A DNA stretch of 64,000 nucleotides, taken from Micractinium sp. NFX-FRZ (lineage: Eukaryota; Chlorophyta; Trebouxiophyceae; Chlorellales; Chlorellaceae). Below are positions 22,430-34,612 of this stretch, in pieces. The position numbers and the translations under genes were made by a program. The DNA lies in contig JAPTJF010000291.1 of the NCBI GenBank assembly GCA_029339195.1, positions 16,227-80,226 on the forward strand. Reading direction: 5' to 3'. The notes under the pieces were generated by a model, which did no database searches, was not told the DNA's origin, and saw only the letters and a list, made by a program, of their open reading frames with translations. Each line of letters opens with the position of its first letter. Position 1 is the stretch's first letter.

Positions 22430-24789
22430 CTACACGCGCAGGCGGCGGGTGAGCCTCAGGCTGCTGTACCGCGGCAGCGTGTACACCTCGATTTCGTCGG
22501 TCGGCTTGCTGGAGCGCCGCACCTGCAGCTTGCCCAGCAGGTGCAGGCCGGACACCACAGCGGGCGTGAGTTCCTTCAGCATGCTGCCAGCCACCTGCAG
22601 AGGCGGGGAGGGGTGGGCAAGCAAGCGGAGCAGGGGGGATGTTAGTAAGAGGGGAGGGGAAGAGCACGCGTCAGCGCCAGCACTGTGCACAATCGCGTCC
22701 CCCGATGCACCCCCTTCCTGTGCTTCCCAGGAAAGGCGCCTCCGCCTGGGGTGTCCCTCCGACTCCCCCGCCCCTCCCCGCTGTCCACGCTGTGCCAGCA
22801 GAAAGCGCCCCGCCAGCTCCCACCATCTGCGGTGCTAGAACTGGGCCAATACACCACCCCTTTGGCACTCAAGCATCTCTGCTGTCCACCAATTGATTCA
22901 AGGTGCTGGCCCAAAACACCCCTGCGTCTTTGCTCCACCACTAGTATAGAGTACGGGTCAGCTCACCAGGAAGGGCACCTCCCGCTGCGTGTCCTGCAGC
23001 TCCTGAGCCTCATACATGCAGCGCCCCACAATCTGCACCCACCAGGCATGGCAGGCAGGGAGGGCAGGGCGGGTCAGAGCAGGGCACGTCAGAGGGGGTG
23101 CAGGTAGGGCGGGGCGGGCAGACAGAAGGCAGGGCTCTGAGCAGCAGCACACGCCATAGCCTGTGGGCGCTGCCCAGCAATCCGCGGGCAGCAGGCATGC
23201 TGGCAGGCTGCAACAGACACGCATGCGGTATGCAAGGGAGATGCTGCCCAGCGATCCGCAGGCCAAAGGCAGGCTGGCAGGCAGGCAGCCGCGCACGGGG
23301 CATGCAAGCGAGGCGCTGCCCAGCGATCCGCAGGCCCCAGGCAGGCAGGCGGGCAAGCGCGCACCTGGTAAGTGAGGGAGGTGGCTCCCAGCAGGCCGCT
23401 GCTGGTCTCCCCGCTGGCCAGGCACAGGCACAGGTCCACCGGAGCCTTGCTGGGGAAGCGGATCTGCACAGGGGAAGGGGAGGGAGAGATGCGGAATTAA
23501 CACTCGGTGCAGGAGTGCGCAGGAGGCGTCAGCACCCAGCGCCCCCAGCGGCGGCGGCAGCAGCAGCAGCGGCAGCGGCAGCAGCGGCAGCAGGGCTTGG
23601 TGCGGCCGGGCACTCACGCTCTGCGCGGCCTGGTGCAGGTGCAGAGCGAAGCGCAGGAGTGTGGCGGCGTGGGCGGGGTCGGGCTCGGCCACCGCTGTGC
23701 TGAACAGGAAGCCGTGGCCGCCGCCATACAGCTTGTACACCTGCGTGGTGAGAGAGGCAGCAGCGGGATGGCCTTGGTTCAGAAGAGATGGGGAGGATTG
23801 GCGCATGTGCCTGTACTGCCAAGATTGCAGCATGGGCGAGGTGAAGGGGAATGAAGTGTACGTGATAACCAATGGGTGGCAGGTGCAAAGGGCTGGCTGC
23901 ACAAAGGGCTTGCGGTACGGGCGCCCCGTCAGCTGATGCTGGTGCTGCGGGCCAGCACACGGCAGGCCAGGCAGACAGCGAGGCAGACGCGCAAAACGAT
24001 GCCAGGGCGCGGCAGGGCGGCCTGCCAGGGCTTGGCAGGCAGCAGAGCATTAACCGCCGGACAGGCAGGCGCGCACCCGGTGCTGCTCGGCAATGCGGTC
24101 GATGACGAGGTAGAAGCGGTGCTGCAGTGTCAGGGGGGGCCAGAGAGAGGGGGCAAGAGTTGAGGCAGGCGGAAAGCTCCATGCTAGCCCTGGGGCAGTC
24201 TGTTGGTGGTACCCTCGTGGGCCCGCCGGCGGCCTGCGCCACCTGCCGCCATCAGCAGGCACGCAATGCCGCTCCGTGCCTCACGCCGCCTCACCAGCCA
24301 CTTGAACTGGTCGCGAGCCGACATGCGGTGCAGCTCCTGATCGTTTCGGATCCTGCACGGTACAGCGGGTGGGACCGTGAGGAACGGCACCGTCCGGGAC
24401 GGGTGCGCTTCTGGCTGTGCTCGAGGCCCCAGCTGCAACCCAGAGCTGGTGCCCATGCTGCTCCGTTGTAAACTTGGGCTGTATCACTGGCACATGGGGC
24501 CTCCTCTGCCCACACACAGCGTTCGGCGTGTGCGGCACAGAAGCGGCCCCGCTGCAGGCAGTTTGCGGCGGCGTGGGGTTCCCTCCTCACCTGCCCAGCA
24601 GGACGCTGCACGACGGGTGCTCGTCTTCATACTGCACCGGGATCATATGGGGGCGTGTTGGTTGAAATGCGGGACGTGCACGCGAGAGGCGGTGGAGGAA
24701 GCGAATGGCGGGAGAGTCCCTTCAGCACCCACCAGCGGCTTCTGTGCCTGCTTGGCGTGGCCATCGTGCCCTGCTTCTTCGGCGGCCAT
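22430..24789 (-). CDS. Class III nucleotidyl-cyclase-like domain protein, probably catalytically dead
   Basis: Eight exons: 24789-24733, 24631-24591, 24352-24295, 24121-24077, 23740-23618, 23463-23365, 23032-22967, 22594-22430; 217 codons plus stop. Almost the whole protein resembles one adenylyl/guanylyl cyclase homology domain: CSVLLGRIRND, WLVHRFYLVIDRIAEQHRV, YKLYGGGHGFLFSTA, HAATLLRFALHLHQ, then VDLCLCLASGETSSGLLG and a Y-x-IVGRCMYEAQEL block. These stand where cyclases have the first metal Asp (FaDI), the second metal Asp (ETIGDAYM), HA..iA.FAL, RIGIHTG and VfGdaVN.A. Both metal aspartates are replaced (LLGRI, LYGGG), so catalysis is unlikely. The family call rests on alignment by eye; a regulatory or scaffold role is inference. 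The start ATG is the first codon of a short hydrophilic leader. Confidence 0.6.
23150..23400 (-). repeat. Three donor-side echoes of exon 6, cyclase-like gene
   Basis: The exon edge reads GLLGATSLTYQ followed by VRAC across the donor at 23365. Decayed direct copies in the next intron (unit about 75-80 bp) read GSLGSASLACPVRGC and GSLGSISLAYRMRVC, with a third, weaker copy. Confidence 0.8.
23540..23600. repeat. CAG/GGCAGC repeat beside a splice donor
   Basis: CAGCAGCAGCGGCAG units in the intron immediately after exon 5 of the cyclase-like gene. Confidence 0.7.
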
Positions 24790-25203
24790 TTGCAGCCGTA
24801 GGAGCACCGATCAGCAAGCCGATTGGGACCTGAAGTGCGCGCACGGCCACAATGCGAGTGCTTGTGGCGCCAGTGAGAGCCGAATACTAAGTCAGGAACG
24901 CTGAACCGAACACGGATGAGGCGAATGCTGCAAGAGCCTGGCCAGCGGCTGACGGAAGACGCCCACCCTTGGTTCGAGCCAGGATGTGAACGCCCCGTGA
25001 AAGGGTGTTTCTGATGCTGTTTCTGGGGTCACTAACTACCGGTGCAGCTTCACAGCCGTGGACGACGCGCCCAGGATTGAGACATTACAAGCGACATACA
25101 AAGTGCCCACCCTTGGAAGCAGCGGTGCCAGCCAAGCGGCACACCCATGGTCGACACAGCCAAGCCCACGTCCTGCTCAGTGCTATGAAGTCAGGCAGAT
25201 ATG

Positions 25204-25208
25204 TTACA
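25204..25208 (-). terminator. TGTAA polyadenylation signal
   Basis: Minus-strand TGTAA 144 bp past the stop of the disordered-protein gene. Another copy lies near 25090. It separates that gene from the cyclase-like gene starting at 24789. Confidence 0.6.
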
Positions 25209-25351
25209 GCTGCATATTGCAGCAGCAAGGCAGAAGTTCGTGCTGAGCACCGCAGCAGCGAAGCGGAAGTCCACATGACGGTCTGCCCATGCGGCACATC
25301 TGATAATGCGGTTCGCATCGCGTGCACCCGGCCGGCTGGGCCGCCTCCCGC

Positions 25352-28300
25352 TCACTCATCAAAGTGAATGTGGCTTCCCGCCGGCTGCGGCATGCCGCGC
25401 AGGTACACGCGCTGGCGCGGGCTCTCCGCCTCCTCGCCATCCTCATCAAAGCTGCCGGGGAAGAAGGGAGTGGGCATGTGTTAAAGACGGCATGGCGTGC
25501 ATTGCGTGGGGCTTAAGGTTCCAGCGAGGCAATTAAGAGAGAGTGGGCATTAACAGTTAACACGCATGCCTGCAGGGCCCCACCTTAGTGTGGCAGTGAT
25601 ACCCCACCCCACCCACCCTTGGTCCCCCCCCTGTCGGCCCCGCCCAACGGAACCTGCTGTGCAAACTGGTGGCTCACCGGATGTGCTTGCCGGCGGGCGT
25701 GGGCAGGCCGCGCAGGCCGTGGTGCATGCCGGGCTCCAGGCTCAGCGCGCCCAGCGCATCCGTCAGCTCCTCATTGCCCGCCTGCAGGCATGCGGTTGAG
25801 TGAGCAGAACTTCAGAATCTATGGCCTGCTCATAACCGCACATGAATGGCAACCTGCATGAATGGGGGTTTACCAGGTCCAACCAACCTGGCCACCCGGC
25901 GCTTGCCTCAACGCTCACCAGCATTCCCTCGCTCACTACAAAACACACAACCCTGACTCACCACGGCGCCAATGTACTCCTCCTCCTCCTCCTCCTCGTC
26001 CTCCTCCTCCAGGCCGCGAGGCGCCGTTGCCTGCTTGGCAGCCAGTCGGTCCGCCACCTCGCGCTTCAGCTGGCGCAGCGACCTGGCAGGGGTTAGGCAG
26101 AGGGGCAGGGGTGAAGGGGCAAGGCGGAGGGGAAAATGGGCCAAGGGCAGAACCCGAGGGCGCTTAGACTTAACAAAAGGCAGCATGTGACCGCAGATGT
26201 TATTTCAGCGCAAGGCTGCCCAGCGTGCAGCATAACTGTATCTACCGTTTCAGCCAGCACGCAAACACATCTCCCCCCTTCCCCTTCTCTTGCTCTGCTG
26301 ACCTGGGGTCAAAGGTGTGGGGGCTGGGCACCACAACCTTGGACTGCAGGCGTGCGGCCGGCTGCTGGGGCGCAGGGGAGGGCTCAGCCATGTCGTCGTC
26401 GTCGCTGGCTGCCGCCGCCATCGCCACCTGCTCTGCCTGCTGTGCCTCCTCCTCAGTGGTCTGCATGATGTAGTCCTGCACCCATAAACACCCATTGTGC
26501 AAGGGCATGCGGGCTCACGTTGGTGAAGAAAGGGGCTGACCAGGCTGCCATGCAGCTAGCTGACTGTGGAAACTGACTGTCCCCACCATCACCGGCAGAA
26601 TGGGCGCTAAGAGGTGCAGCATGCACCCATCCTCGCACGCGGCCACATTCACAACTTGCGACCTGATCAAGCCTAGCCGTGGTGCTGCCAAAATAGTAAC
26701 TGACACATACCTAACCCACGAAAGCCCACCTGCTCCTCCTCCTCCAGCACCACCTGTCGGGACGGCGTGAGCGGGTGCGGCTTGGGCACTGTGCGCACCA
26801 CCGGCGTGCCAGCGGCGGCGCCAACCGCAGCGGGGGTGGCAGCCGCGGGGGCGGGGCGCGCGGCAGATGCGGGCGCCACCATGCGCACGGTGGGGGTAGG
26901 GTGGTCGGGCGTCTCCTCGCGGTCTGCAAGCAAGAGGGCACACGTAGGTGGAGCCGGCAGTTGTGGAGCACCTTTGCATCACAACGCCTGGCAGGATGAC
27001 CGTGCAGGCTGACAGGGCAGCCGTGCGCATGCCTCATCCCATTCCGACCCTTATGCATGTTGCCACCCAAGTCACAAGCCAGCCAGCTGAGCGCACCAGA
27101 GGGCGGCGTCCCCATCATCTCCTCCAGGGTCACCTCCCGCTCCTCGGCCAGCTGGAAGTCCAGGCCTGCTGAGAAGGGCGCAGGGAACATGATGCAAGTG
27201 AACAGGTGGCCCGACTTTATATTGCAAGTTGCATCAATAACAGAGTGCTGCAGGGGAATTCACACTTAAAAAGGGGAGCTGCGCCCGCTGCAGCCCCTCA
27301 GCCCAGCTCATGCCTCCGCACGCCTGTCTCTCCACCAACTAGTGGCACACAAACACACCTGCCGGGCTGGCGGTAGTGGCGTCATCAGCCTGCTCCACCC
27401 GGCCGGCAGCCGGCGTGCCGCGCGGCTCTGAGGCGGGGCAGACGGCGCCGCCGATGGAGACGGCCATGCCCTCTGGTGAGTCGACCTTGACAGGCGAGCC
27501 GAAGCCGCGGAACACCAGGTCCGCAGACTCCTCGGCGGGCAGGGCGGGTGCTGTCGCCGCCTGGTTGTCGCCGCCCAGCGCCTGCAGCGGCGATGGCGGG
27601 GGAGCGACAGGGGTGCAAGGGCAGGGCGGTGAGCAAGGGGAGGCGGGGATTGAGTGGGGTGCACAGTTGTTGCAGGCAGCAGCATTGCCTGCTATACACT
27701 GGCAGACAGCAGGTGTGGTGGCATCAGCGAGCGTTCAAATGCAAGACCATTTGCGTGCTGCATTGTCAACCCAAACCCCATGTCCTCCCCATGCCCACCT
27801 GCACCGCGGCGTGCAGCGCATCAGACACACGCCCCGTGTCGGCCTGCACCCCACCCAGCGGCGTGGCAGCCGGCGTGGTCGCCGGGGGCGCCATTGCAGA
27901 CATGGGGCTCAGAGGCGGCAGGGTGGACAGGCCCAGGCCGGTGGGGGTGGCGCCAGGCGCCAGCGGTGCCGGCGAGGCGGCCACAGAGTGTGCGGGCGTG
28001 GCGGGCGGCTCGTCGGCCGGGGCCGCCTCGTCGGCGGGCGCAGAGGCAGCAGAGTCCTCGGCCTCGGCGGCGGGCTCCTCAGCTGCGGGCTCTTCAGCTG
28101 CGGGCGCCTGAGTGGCAGCAGCCACCACGCCGTCCTGCACTCGCGGTTGGGGCTACGTGAGCACATCTGGCACACCGCGCTGTGGCGGTCCTGTTGTGGG
28201 TGCGTCGGCAGGCGGCCCAGGCAAGCGGGGGCGGCGCTAAACGGCAAGCACCCACCTGGTCGTTGGTCACGTCAAACAGCACCACCGGCTGCACGCTCTC

Positions 28301-28634
28301 GGTGGCGCAGGGCGCAGCGGCCGCAGCCGCAGGCGGCGCGGTGGCTGCCGCCGCGGCTGCGCGCCGCCGCGTGGTGCGCGTGGCGGGCGTCTTGTCGGGC
28401 AGCGCCGCCAGGGAGGCTACGCGCATAGGGGCGGGACAGAGGCGTTAGGATCTGGGAAGTCGGAGGCCTTGAGGAGCGGCGATGGGCTGGCCCAGCTGTT
28501 GCAACGCATGTCGACGGCGGCGCCCATCTGTCTGCACCTGCCCAGCCCTCCCTGCTGACAGCACCGCACTCACGCGTGTCTCCGACCGCCGCCAAGGTGC
28601 GGGCACGGCTACGGGTGACGCGCTCTGTCTGCAT
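25352..28634 (-). CDS. Acidic, mostly disordered protein with repeated HIxFDE motif
   Basis: Family not recognised. Ten exons: 28634-28574, 28416-28256, 28134-27799, 27581-27359, 27165-27097, 26923-26730, 26475-26303, 26082-25962, 25781-25678, 25451-25352; 513 codons plus stop. The N-terminus is basic (MQTERVTRSRARTL, later TRTTRRR), which suggests nuclear entry. The middle is Ala/Pro/Glu-rich low complexity with many SP and TP dipeptides. A helical segment SLRQLKREVADRLAAKQ is followed by an acidic run of glutamates. The C-terminus carries two copies of a motif, RGLPTPAGKHIRFDED and RGMPQPAGSHIHFDE. The first contains KHIRF, which fits the PP1-docking pattern [RK]-x-[VI]-x-F. The TGA right after the second motif ends the gene; the next exons leftward belong to the separate cyclase-like gene. 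Confidence 0.75.
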
Positions 28635-28979
28635 AGCGCCGCTGCTTCAAACGACCTCGACTTGAGAGTGCGGGGAGGCTGCGCAGGTGGTAAGGCGCTG
28701 TCAGACACACAGGGCGTGATGAGCAGCGCGTGTACCTGCAATTGAAGGAGGGTGAGGATTGAAAGACGCCCGGTTTTGAAGACTCCGGCTCACGTGCTGG
28801 GCATGCTGGGGCTGCCCCTCTTGCCACCCCTCCACACTCGCCGCATTGCCCACCATCTCGCATACGAGAAGAAACCTCAAATGAAGTCACATGCGCCGCC
28901 TTGATGCCCACATTGGCACCCTGGCACTTTTTGGATCACATTTTTGCGAAAAGCTGCACGTCCCAACGCCTCCACCGCC
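28635..28979. promoter_or_regulatory. Bidirectional promoter space, disordered protein (-) / BRCA2 (+)
   Basis: 345 bp separate two divergent start codons. No TATA box. The BRCA2 ATG at 28980 has a favourable context (CACCGCCATGC). Confidence 0.55.
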
Positions 28980-30712
28980 ATGCTGCGCGTAGTGGAGGTG
29001 CACCGCAGCCTGGATGGCGGGTGGGACTTGGTGCCGGGAGTGCGCTGCCCCCACTCGGCCCACGCGGCGGCGGCGGCGGCAGGCGGCGGCAGCACGCCCG
29101 AGGGCAACCCCCTGGCGGGGATGTTTGCAGAGTGCCTGTTGAAGGACTCACAAGCGAAAGATTCCTTTGAAGGTGGGAGCTGCAGTTTGGTGCCAGGCCG
29201 GTGGGTGCTGGCGGTTGCGCCGCGCAAGTGCACCTGTGCTCTGGTCCAGGGCCACTCCTTGCGCGCCGCCAGGCAGCAGCCTCTACTGAACCTAACAAGC
29301 CCCCTGCCCACTCTACCCACTTGCAGTGACTGATGGTCACACAGCACCCCGGCGCCACGTGCAAGCGGTCTGTGCCCCCCTGGAGGTCACACCGCTGCTG
29401 GCAGCAGCAGCAGCAGCTCCAACACCTGCGGTGGCTCAAGCTGCGGCAGCAATGTCCACAGCTGAGGCACCAGCACCCACATCGGAGGTGGCAGCAGCGG
29501 TTGCAGCTGAGGCACCAGCACCCGCAGCGGCGGCACCATCTGGGCCAGCAGCCAGAGTGGATGCACGAGGCACACCTGCAGCCCAGCAGCCAGCATCCGC
29601 AGAGGAGGCAGCAGTGGACAGCACGTCACCGTCGCAGCCAGCGCCGCCGTCGCAGCAGCAGCTCCTGTTGGGCAGCGAGACGCAGCCCGACTTCCCAGCC
29701 AGCGACTTGCTGCGCCGGCTGTCCCAGGTGCCCGACACGCCCAGCGACCAGCAGCAGCAGCAGCAGCAGGTGGCAGAGACAGAGGAGGAAGAGCCAGCTG
29801 GCTTGGACCTGCTGCCAGCACCCAACTGGGAGGCCGCTGCTGAAGCAGCAGCGGTGGCAGCAGCCCAAGCGGCGGCTGTGACTCCGCCGCTGGTCACGCC
29901 GCCGCCCTCACACGCGTGGCAGGCGGAGCAGGTGGGGCAACGGCTGCAGTTTGTTCCAGACTCGTGTGTGGGTGCTGCGCCGCCAGGGGCGGATGCGGCA
30001 GCGGCGGGCCTGCAGCAGCAGCAGCAGCAGCAGCACGGGCAGCGGCTGCTGTTTGTGCCAGATTCTTGCGTGGCGGCGATGCCGCCAGGCTTCCACGCAA
30101 TGGCAGCGGATGTGCAGCAGCAGCAACAGGCGCAGCGGGGCGGTCAGCAAGGGCAGCGGCTGCAGTTTGTTCCAGACACGGAGGCAGACCTGCCGATGCC
30201 ACCACAGATGGTGCCAGAGACGGCGGCAGACGCGCTGCCACAGCTGCCTCTTGCGCCAGCGCCGCCAGCACTGCCGCAGCTGCAGCTACCGCAGCAGCGG
30301 CAGTATGTGCCAGAGACGGCGCCTGATGCGCTGCCCTGCCTGCCCTTCGTGGCAGACACTCTGGCGGACGGGCCTCCAGCAGGCCAGCAGCAGCAACAGC
30401 AGCGGCAGCAGTACGTGCCAGAGACAGCAGCGGATGCGCTGCCGCACCTGCTGTTCGTGGCAGATACTCTGGCAGACGGGCCACCGCCAGTGGGGCAGCA
30501 GCAGCAGCGGCAGCAGTACGTGCCAGAGACAGCAGCAGACGTGCTGCCCCACCTGTCATTCGTCCCAAACACAATGGCAGACGGGCCTTCCCCCGTGGGG
30601 CAGCAGCAGCAGCAGCAGCAGCGGCAGTACGTGCCCGAGACAGCAGCAGGCGTGCTGCTCCACCTGCCATTTGTGACGGACACAATGGCAGACGGGCCAG
30701 CGCCACCGGGGC

Positions 30713-30746
<34 letters not shown>

Positions 30747-31576
30747 CTTTGCACCAGAGTCTGCAGCAGACGCACTGGCGCCGCTGCGCCGGCTGTTTGT
30801 GGCAGCACCGTCAGCGGCAGCGGCGGCTTCAGACGGCGCACTGCCAGGGGCCGGAGGCCATGGCCAGGCTGTCCTGGCAGCACCAGCAGTGCCTGCAGGC
30901 CCAGGCCACCTGCTGCCCGGGGCAATGCCGCCTGCACTGCCAGGTGGCAGTGGCCCAGCACGGCAGCACCCGCTACTGCCACCACCGCAGCCCACGCCGC
31001 AGCAGGCACAGCCGCCAGCGCAGCAGCAGGGTGGCTTGCTCGACTTTGATGTCGTGGTGGAGGCGCCCTCAGATAGTGTTGCGCAGTTGCAAGGCGAGTA
31101 TATACTCACCTGTTCATCGCTGGGGCTCTCCCTGTCTGCGTGATTGCATGCCTTCTGTCTGCCGCCTTCAAGTGTTGAGTGTGCCTGTGACTGTGCGAGC
31201 CCAGCCCTGCGCAAGTTTCTTGCCGCCACGACTGCCTGCCTACCGCAGACGCTGGACATGTGGCCTTGCAAATGCCCCACCTACCATGCAGCACCCTACA
31301 CTTCTAGTGCAAGTGTTGGTGGGAGTCGACGGTATACACGTATGCCAACACCCTCTAAGAACCCTACAACTTCCTTAAAAGCAGATGGCTGTCGCTGCCT
31401 GTGATGATGTAGATCACACCTCGCCAACTCACTTGAAACCATCACTCGCTCGTCCAACCCCCATAACCCCTCGCAGGCGTTGGCAACAACGGGTTCGAAT
31501 ACGATGTCGACCCCACCCAGCCCTCCCCCTCTCCACAGCGGCCACGAGGCTTCTGGCCAGGCAAGCACACCCCGTT

Positions 31577-31608
<32 letters not shown>

Positions 31609-31800
31609 ATTGGCTGGATGGCTGAGGTTCATTTGGCTGCTTGCTTGATGCGTCCCAGCAAAACCAGCTTCACCGTCCGTGCTCCTGCACTTGCCCATGG
31701 CCGTAACGTGTGCATTGCTTGCTTGTACTTCCGGCGTCCCTGCAGGCCGCCAATCTCCCAAGCAGCAAGCTGTCTGGGGGCACCAACCGCCTAGCTTCGC

Positions 31801-31836
<36 letters not shown>

Positions 31837-34579
31837 TAGGGGCCCGCCACAGGGGCCTCCCGGCGCCGCTTTCCACCCACAGCAGGCTCCTGGGGCAGCG
31901 CCGCCACCCCGCCCTGCTGCTGCACCGCAGCAGTGGCAGGGTGCAGCATCCCATCCGCAACACCCGGGCTGGAAGCAGGGGCAGGGCCCGCCAGGAGCTG
32001 TCCCGGCCCGCCCGCCTCCTTACCAGCAGCAGCCGGCAACGGCACCAGGCATGCCTCCGCGGTGGCAGGGCCCAGCCATGCCGCCGCCACGCTTCCAACC
32101 CCACCCAGCCCAGCAGCAGCCCCAGCAGCAGCAGCAGCAGCAGCACCCTGTTGGGCCGCACCAGCGCCCTCTACAGCAGCAGCTGCTGCAACCGCCGCCG
32201 CCACAGCAGCAACAGCAACAACAGCAGTGCCCACCGCAGCCACAGCAGCAGCACCAGAGCGCACTGCCGCCACAGCAGCAGCACCATCGTCCACCGCAGG
32301 CGCCGCAGCAGCCCCAGCGCGCACCGCAGCCGCAGCCTGGGCCTCTGCTCGGCCACCCAGCGCACCTGTCAGCCGCCGCAGGAGCGCGGGACGACCACCC
32401 AACGCACTCTTCGGCTGCTGCTGCATCAGCGGCCCCGCCTGCTCCTGGGCAGGAGCGGGCGCAGGAGCAGGCACGCAAGCGGGTGTCCCTGTTGGAGCGT
32501 GATCCAGGCGGCTTCAAGCCGGTACGCTTCACAGGCGGTGGCGGCGCTGCCAAGGCTGTCGGCACAGCGCGCCCAGCAGGCACCACACGCCCAGCAGCAG
32601 CTGCCCCAGCCGAGTCAGGCGAGGCAAAGAGGCGCCGGCTGGCAGCACTCCAAAAGGACCTCGCCTCCCTCTTTGAATTTGACATCGGCGAGCAGCCAGC
32701 AGGCGGGTTCAGCATGGGCGGCTTTGGGCGTGCCAGCTCAGCTGGCCCTGCAGAGGCGCCAGCGGTGGCAACTGCAGAAGCCCCAGCGGCACGTGCCGCA
32801 CGGATGGCGGCTGAGCTGGAGGGCATCCTCACAGGAGGCCGGGGCGATGGTGGCAGAGGTGGGGGCCGGGTTCCAGCGAGCGGCCGTGGCAGCGGGGTCG
32901 GCGGCGGCAGGGGCAGCAGCCTGCCTCCACAGCAGCGCGCCCAGCAGCAGCAGCAGCAGCAGCAGCAGTGTGCTTGGAGGCCCCCAGTGCCAGCTCAGCA
33001 GCAGCAACAGCCCCAGCAGCCGTCTTGGAGGCCGACGATGCAGCAGCAGCAGCAGATGCGGCCGCCCCAGGTGCACCCGCATCGTCAGCAACCTCCACCC
33101 CAGCGGGGCAGGCCAGATCAGCTACCGCAGCCACAGCGGCAGGCAGCGCCCCCGCCACAGCAGCAGCAGACGTCGTCTGTACCAGCGCAAGCACCGCAGG
33201 AGGACGAGGGTGACGTCATGGCTGACGTGGCACCAGGCGCCTTTGTGAGCGCTGGAGGCAAGCAGTCCTGGCGCATGAGCAAAGGTGCGGGGGCTGGCGG
33301 GTACCGGGGTTACCGCTTGGCTGCTCTACCCCTGGTATGCCTGCCAGCCTAGGGAGTCGTGGCCTGTTTTGGCTGGATCATACGGCCACGCATGGTGTGC
33401 TTGGCTTGTCTGCATGGCTTGCCTACCGGCTGTGTTGCCGTGGTCTGTGTTTGACTCACTTGACACCCAGGCATATTATGCTCTGCCGCATGCAGCTGCA
33501 CAAGAGCGGATGGCTGCGATGATGAGGGAGCTTCAGGGAGATGAGGAAGCAGAGCCAGCTGGCACCACTACCACTGCTGCAGCAGGAGAGCCCCAACAGC
33601 CACTGCCTGCTAGCTCAACGGCGGCGGCGCCAGAGGTAGCGGCAGCAGAGGTGGAAGCAGCAGCAGCAGCAGCAGCCCCAGCGGAGGTGGAGGCGGCAGC
33701 TGTGCCCCCTGATCTCTCACTGGCTGTCATGCCAGCAGCAGCAGAGCACGTGCACGTGCCGGACACTGCAGCACTAGCGCCGCTGCCGCCACCACCAGCT
33801 GAGCTCCCGGCGACAGCGGTGCAAGATCCAGCAGGGTTCTTCATCCTGCCAGCTACCGCAGTGCAGGAGCCAGAGATGGAGGGTCCCCTGCTCGACAGCC
33901 TGGGGCTGTCTGAAGAGCTGATGAGCTCTGAGGCGGCCCGGCAGCTGGATGCAGCAGAGGCGGCAGCGCTGAGCGCCAGGCAGCAGCAGGCGCAGCAGGC
34001 ACAGCAGGAGCAGCAGCAGCAGGTGCTGCCAGAGGAGCAGCACGAGGTGCAGCCTGCGCATCAGCGGACACCGCAGGAGCAGCCGCAGCAGCCTGGGTTG
34101 CACGCCCAGAATGGTGCAGCTGCAGCCGGCTCAGGGCCAGGTCAGGCACCGCTCTCTGGCAGCAAGCGGAGCAGGGAGGAGGAGGGACCACCGGTGGAGG
34201 GCTCCCCTGCAGCAAAGCAGCGGAGGCAGCAGGATGCTGGTGTGCCAGCACAGCAGCTGGCAGGCAACGGCGGCCCACAGCAGGAAGCAGCAGCAGCAGC
34301 GCCAGGGGCTGCGATGGACGCTGCCGCCCAGCAGTCTGCCCTGTCAGGCCCACAGCAAGCTGCTTCCACGCGGCCGCAACAGCATCACAAGCTTGCGCCA
34401 GGGCAGGTGACAATGCCAGCCTTCACCACCGGCAGGGGCAGTGCGGTGGCCATCAGCGCTGCACGAATGGCAGCAGCGCAGCGGCTCTTTGGCGACGGCA
34501 AGAGCGGTGGCACCCAGGAGCAGGAGGAGGAGCAGCCTCAGCAGGCACCGCCGCCGCCCAAGCAACCGCCGCCACTGCT

Positions 34580-34612
<33 letters not shown>

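Noticed and set aside
24960..25010. tRNA T-arm-like string CTTGGTTCGAGCCAGG
   Set aside because: No matching D arm, anticodon arm or acceptor stem could be fitted around it.
22430..28634. One large minus-strand gene covering both the cyclase-like and the disordered protein
   Set aside because: Phases do not join between 25352 and 24631. A TGA follows HIHFDE directly, and an ATG exon at 24789-24733 joins the cyclase exons in frame. Two genes, each divisible by three, fit better.
29333..29881. Second open frame (Gln/Arg/His-rich) overlapping BRCA2 exon 2
   Set aside because: A frame shadow of CAG-rich coding sequence. The BRCA2 frame joins all 20 exons with consistent phase.
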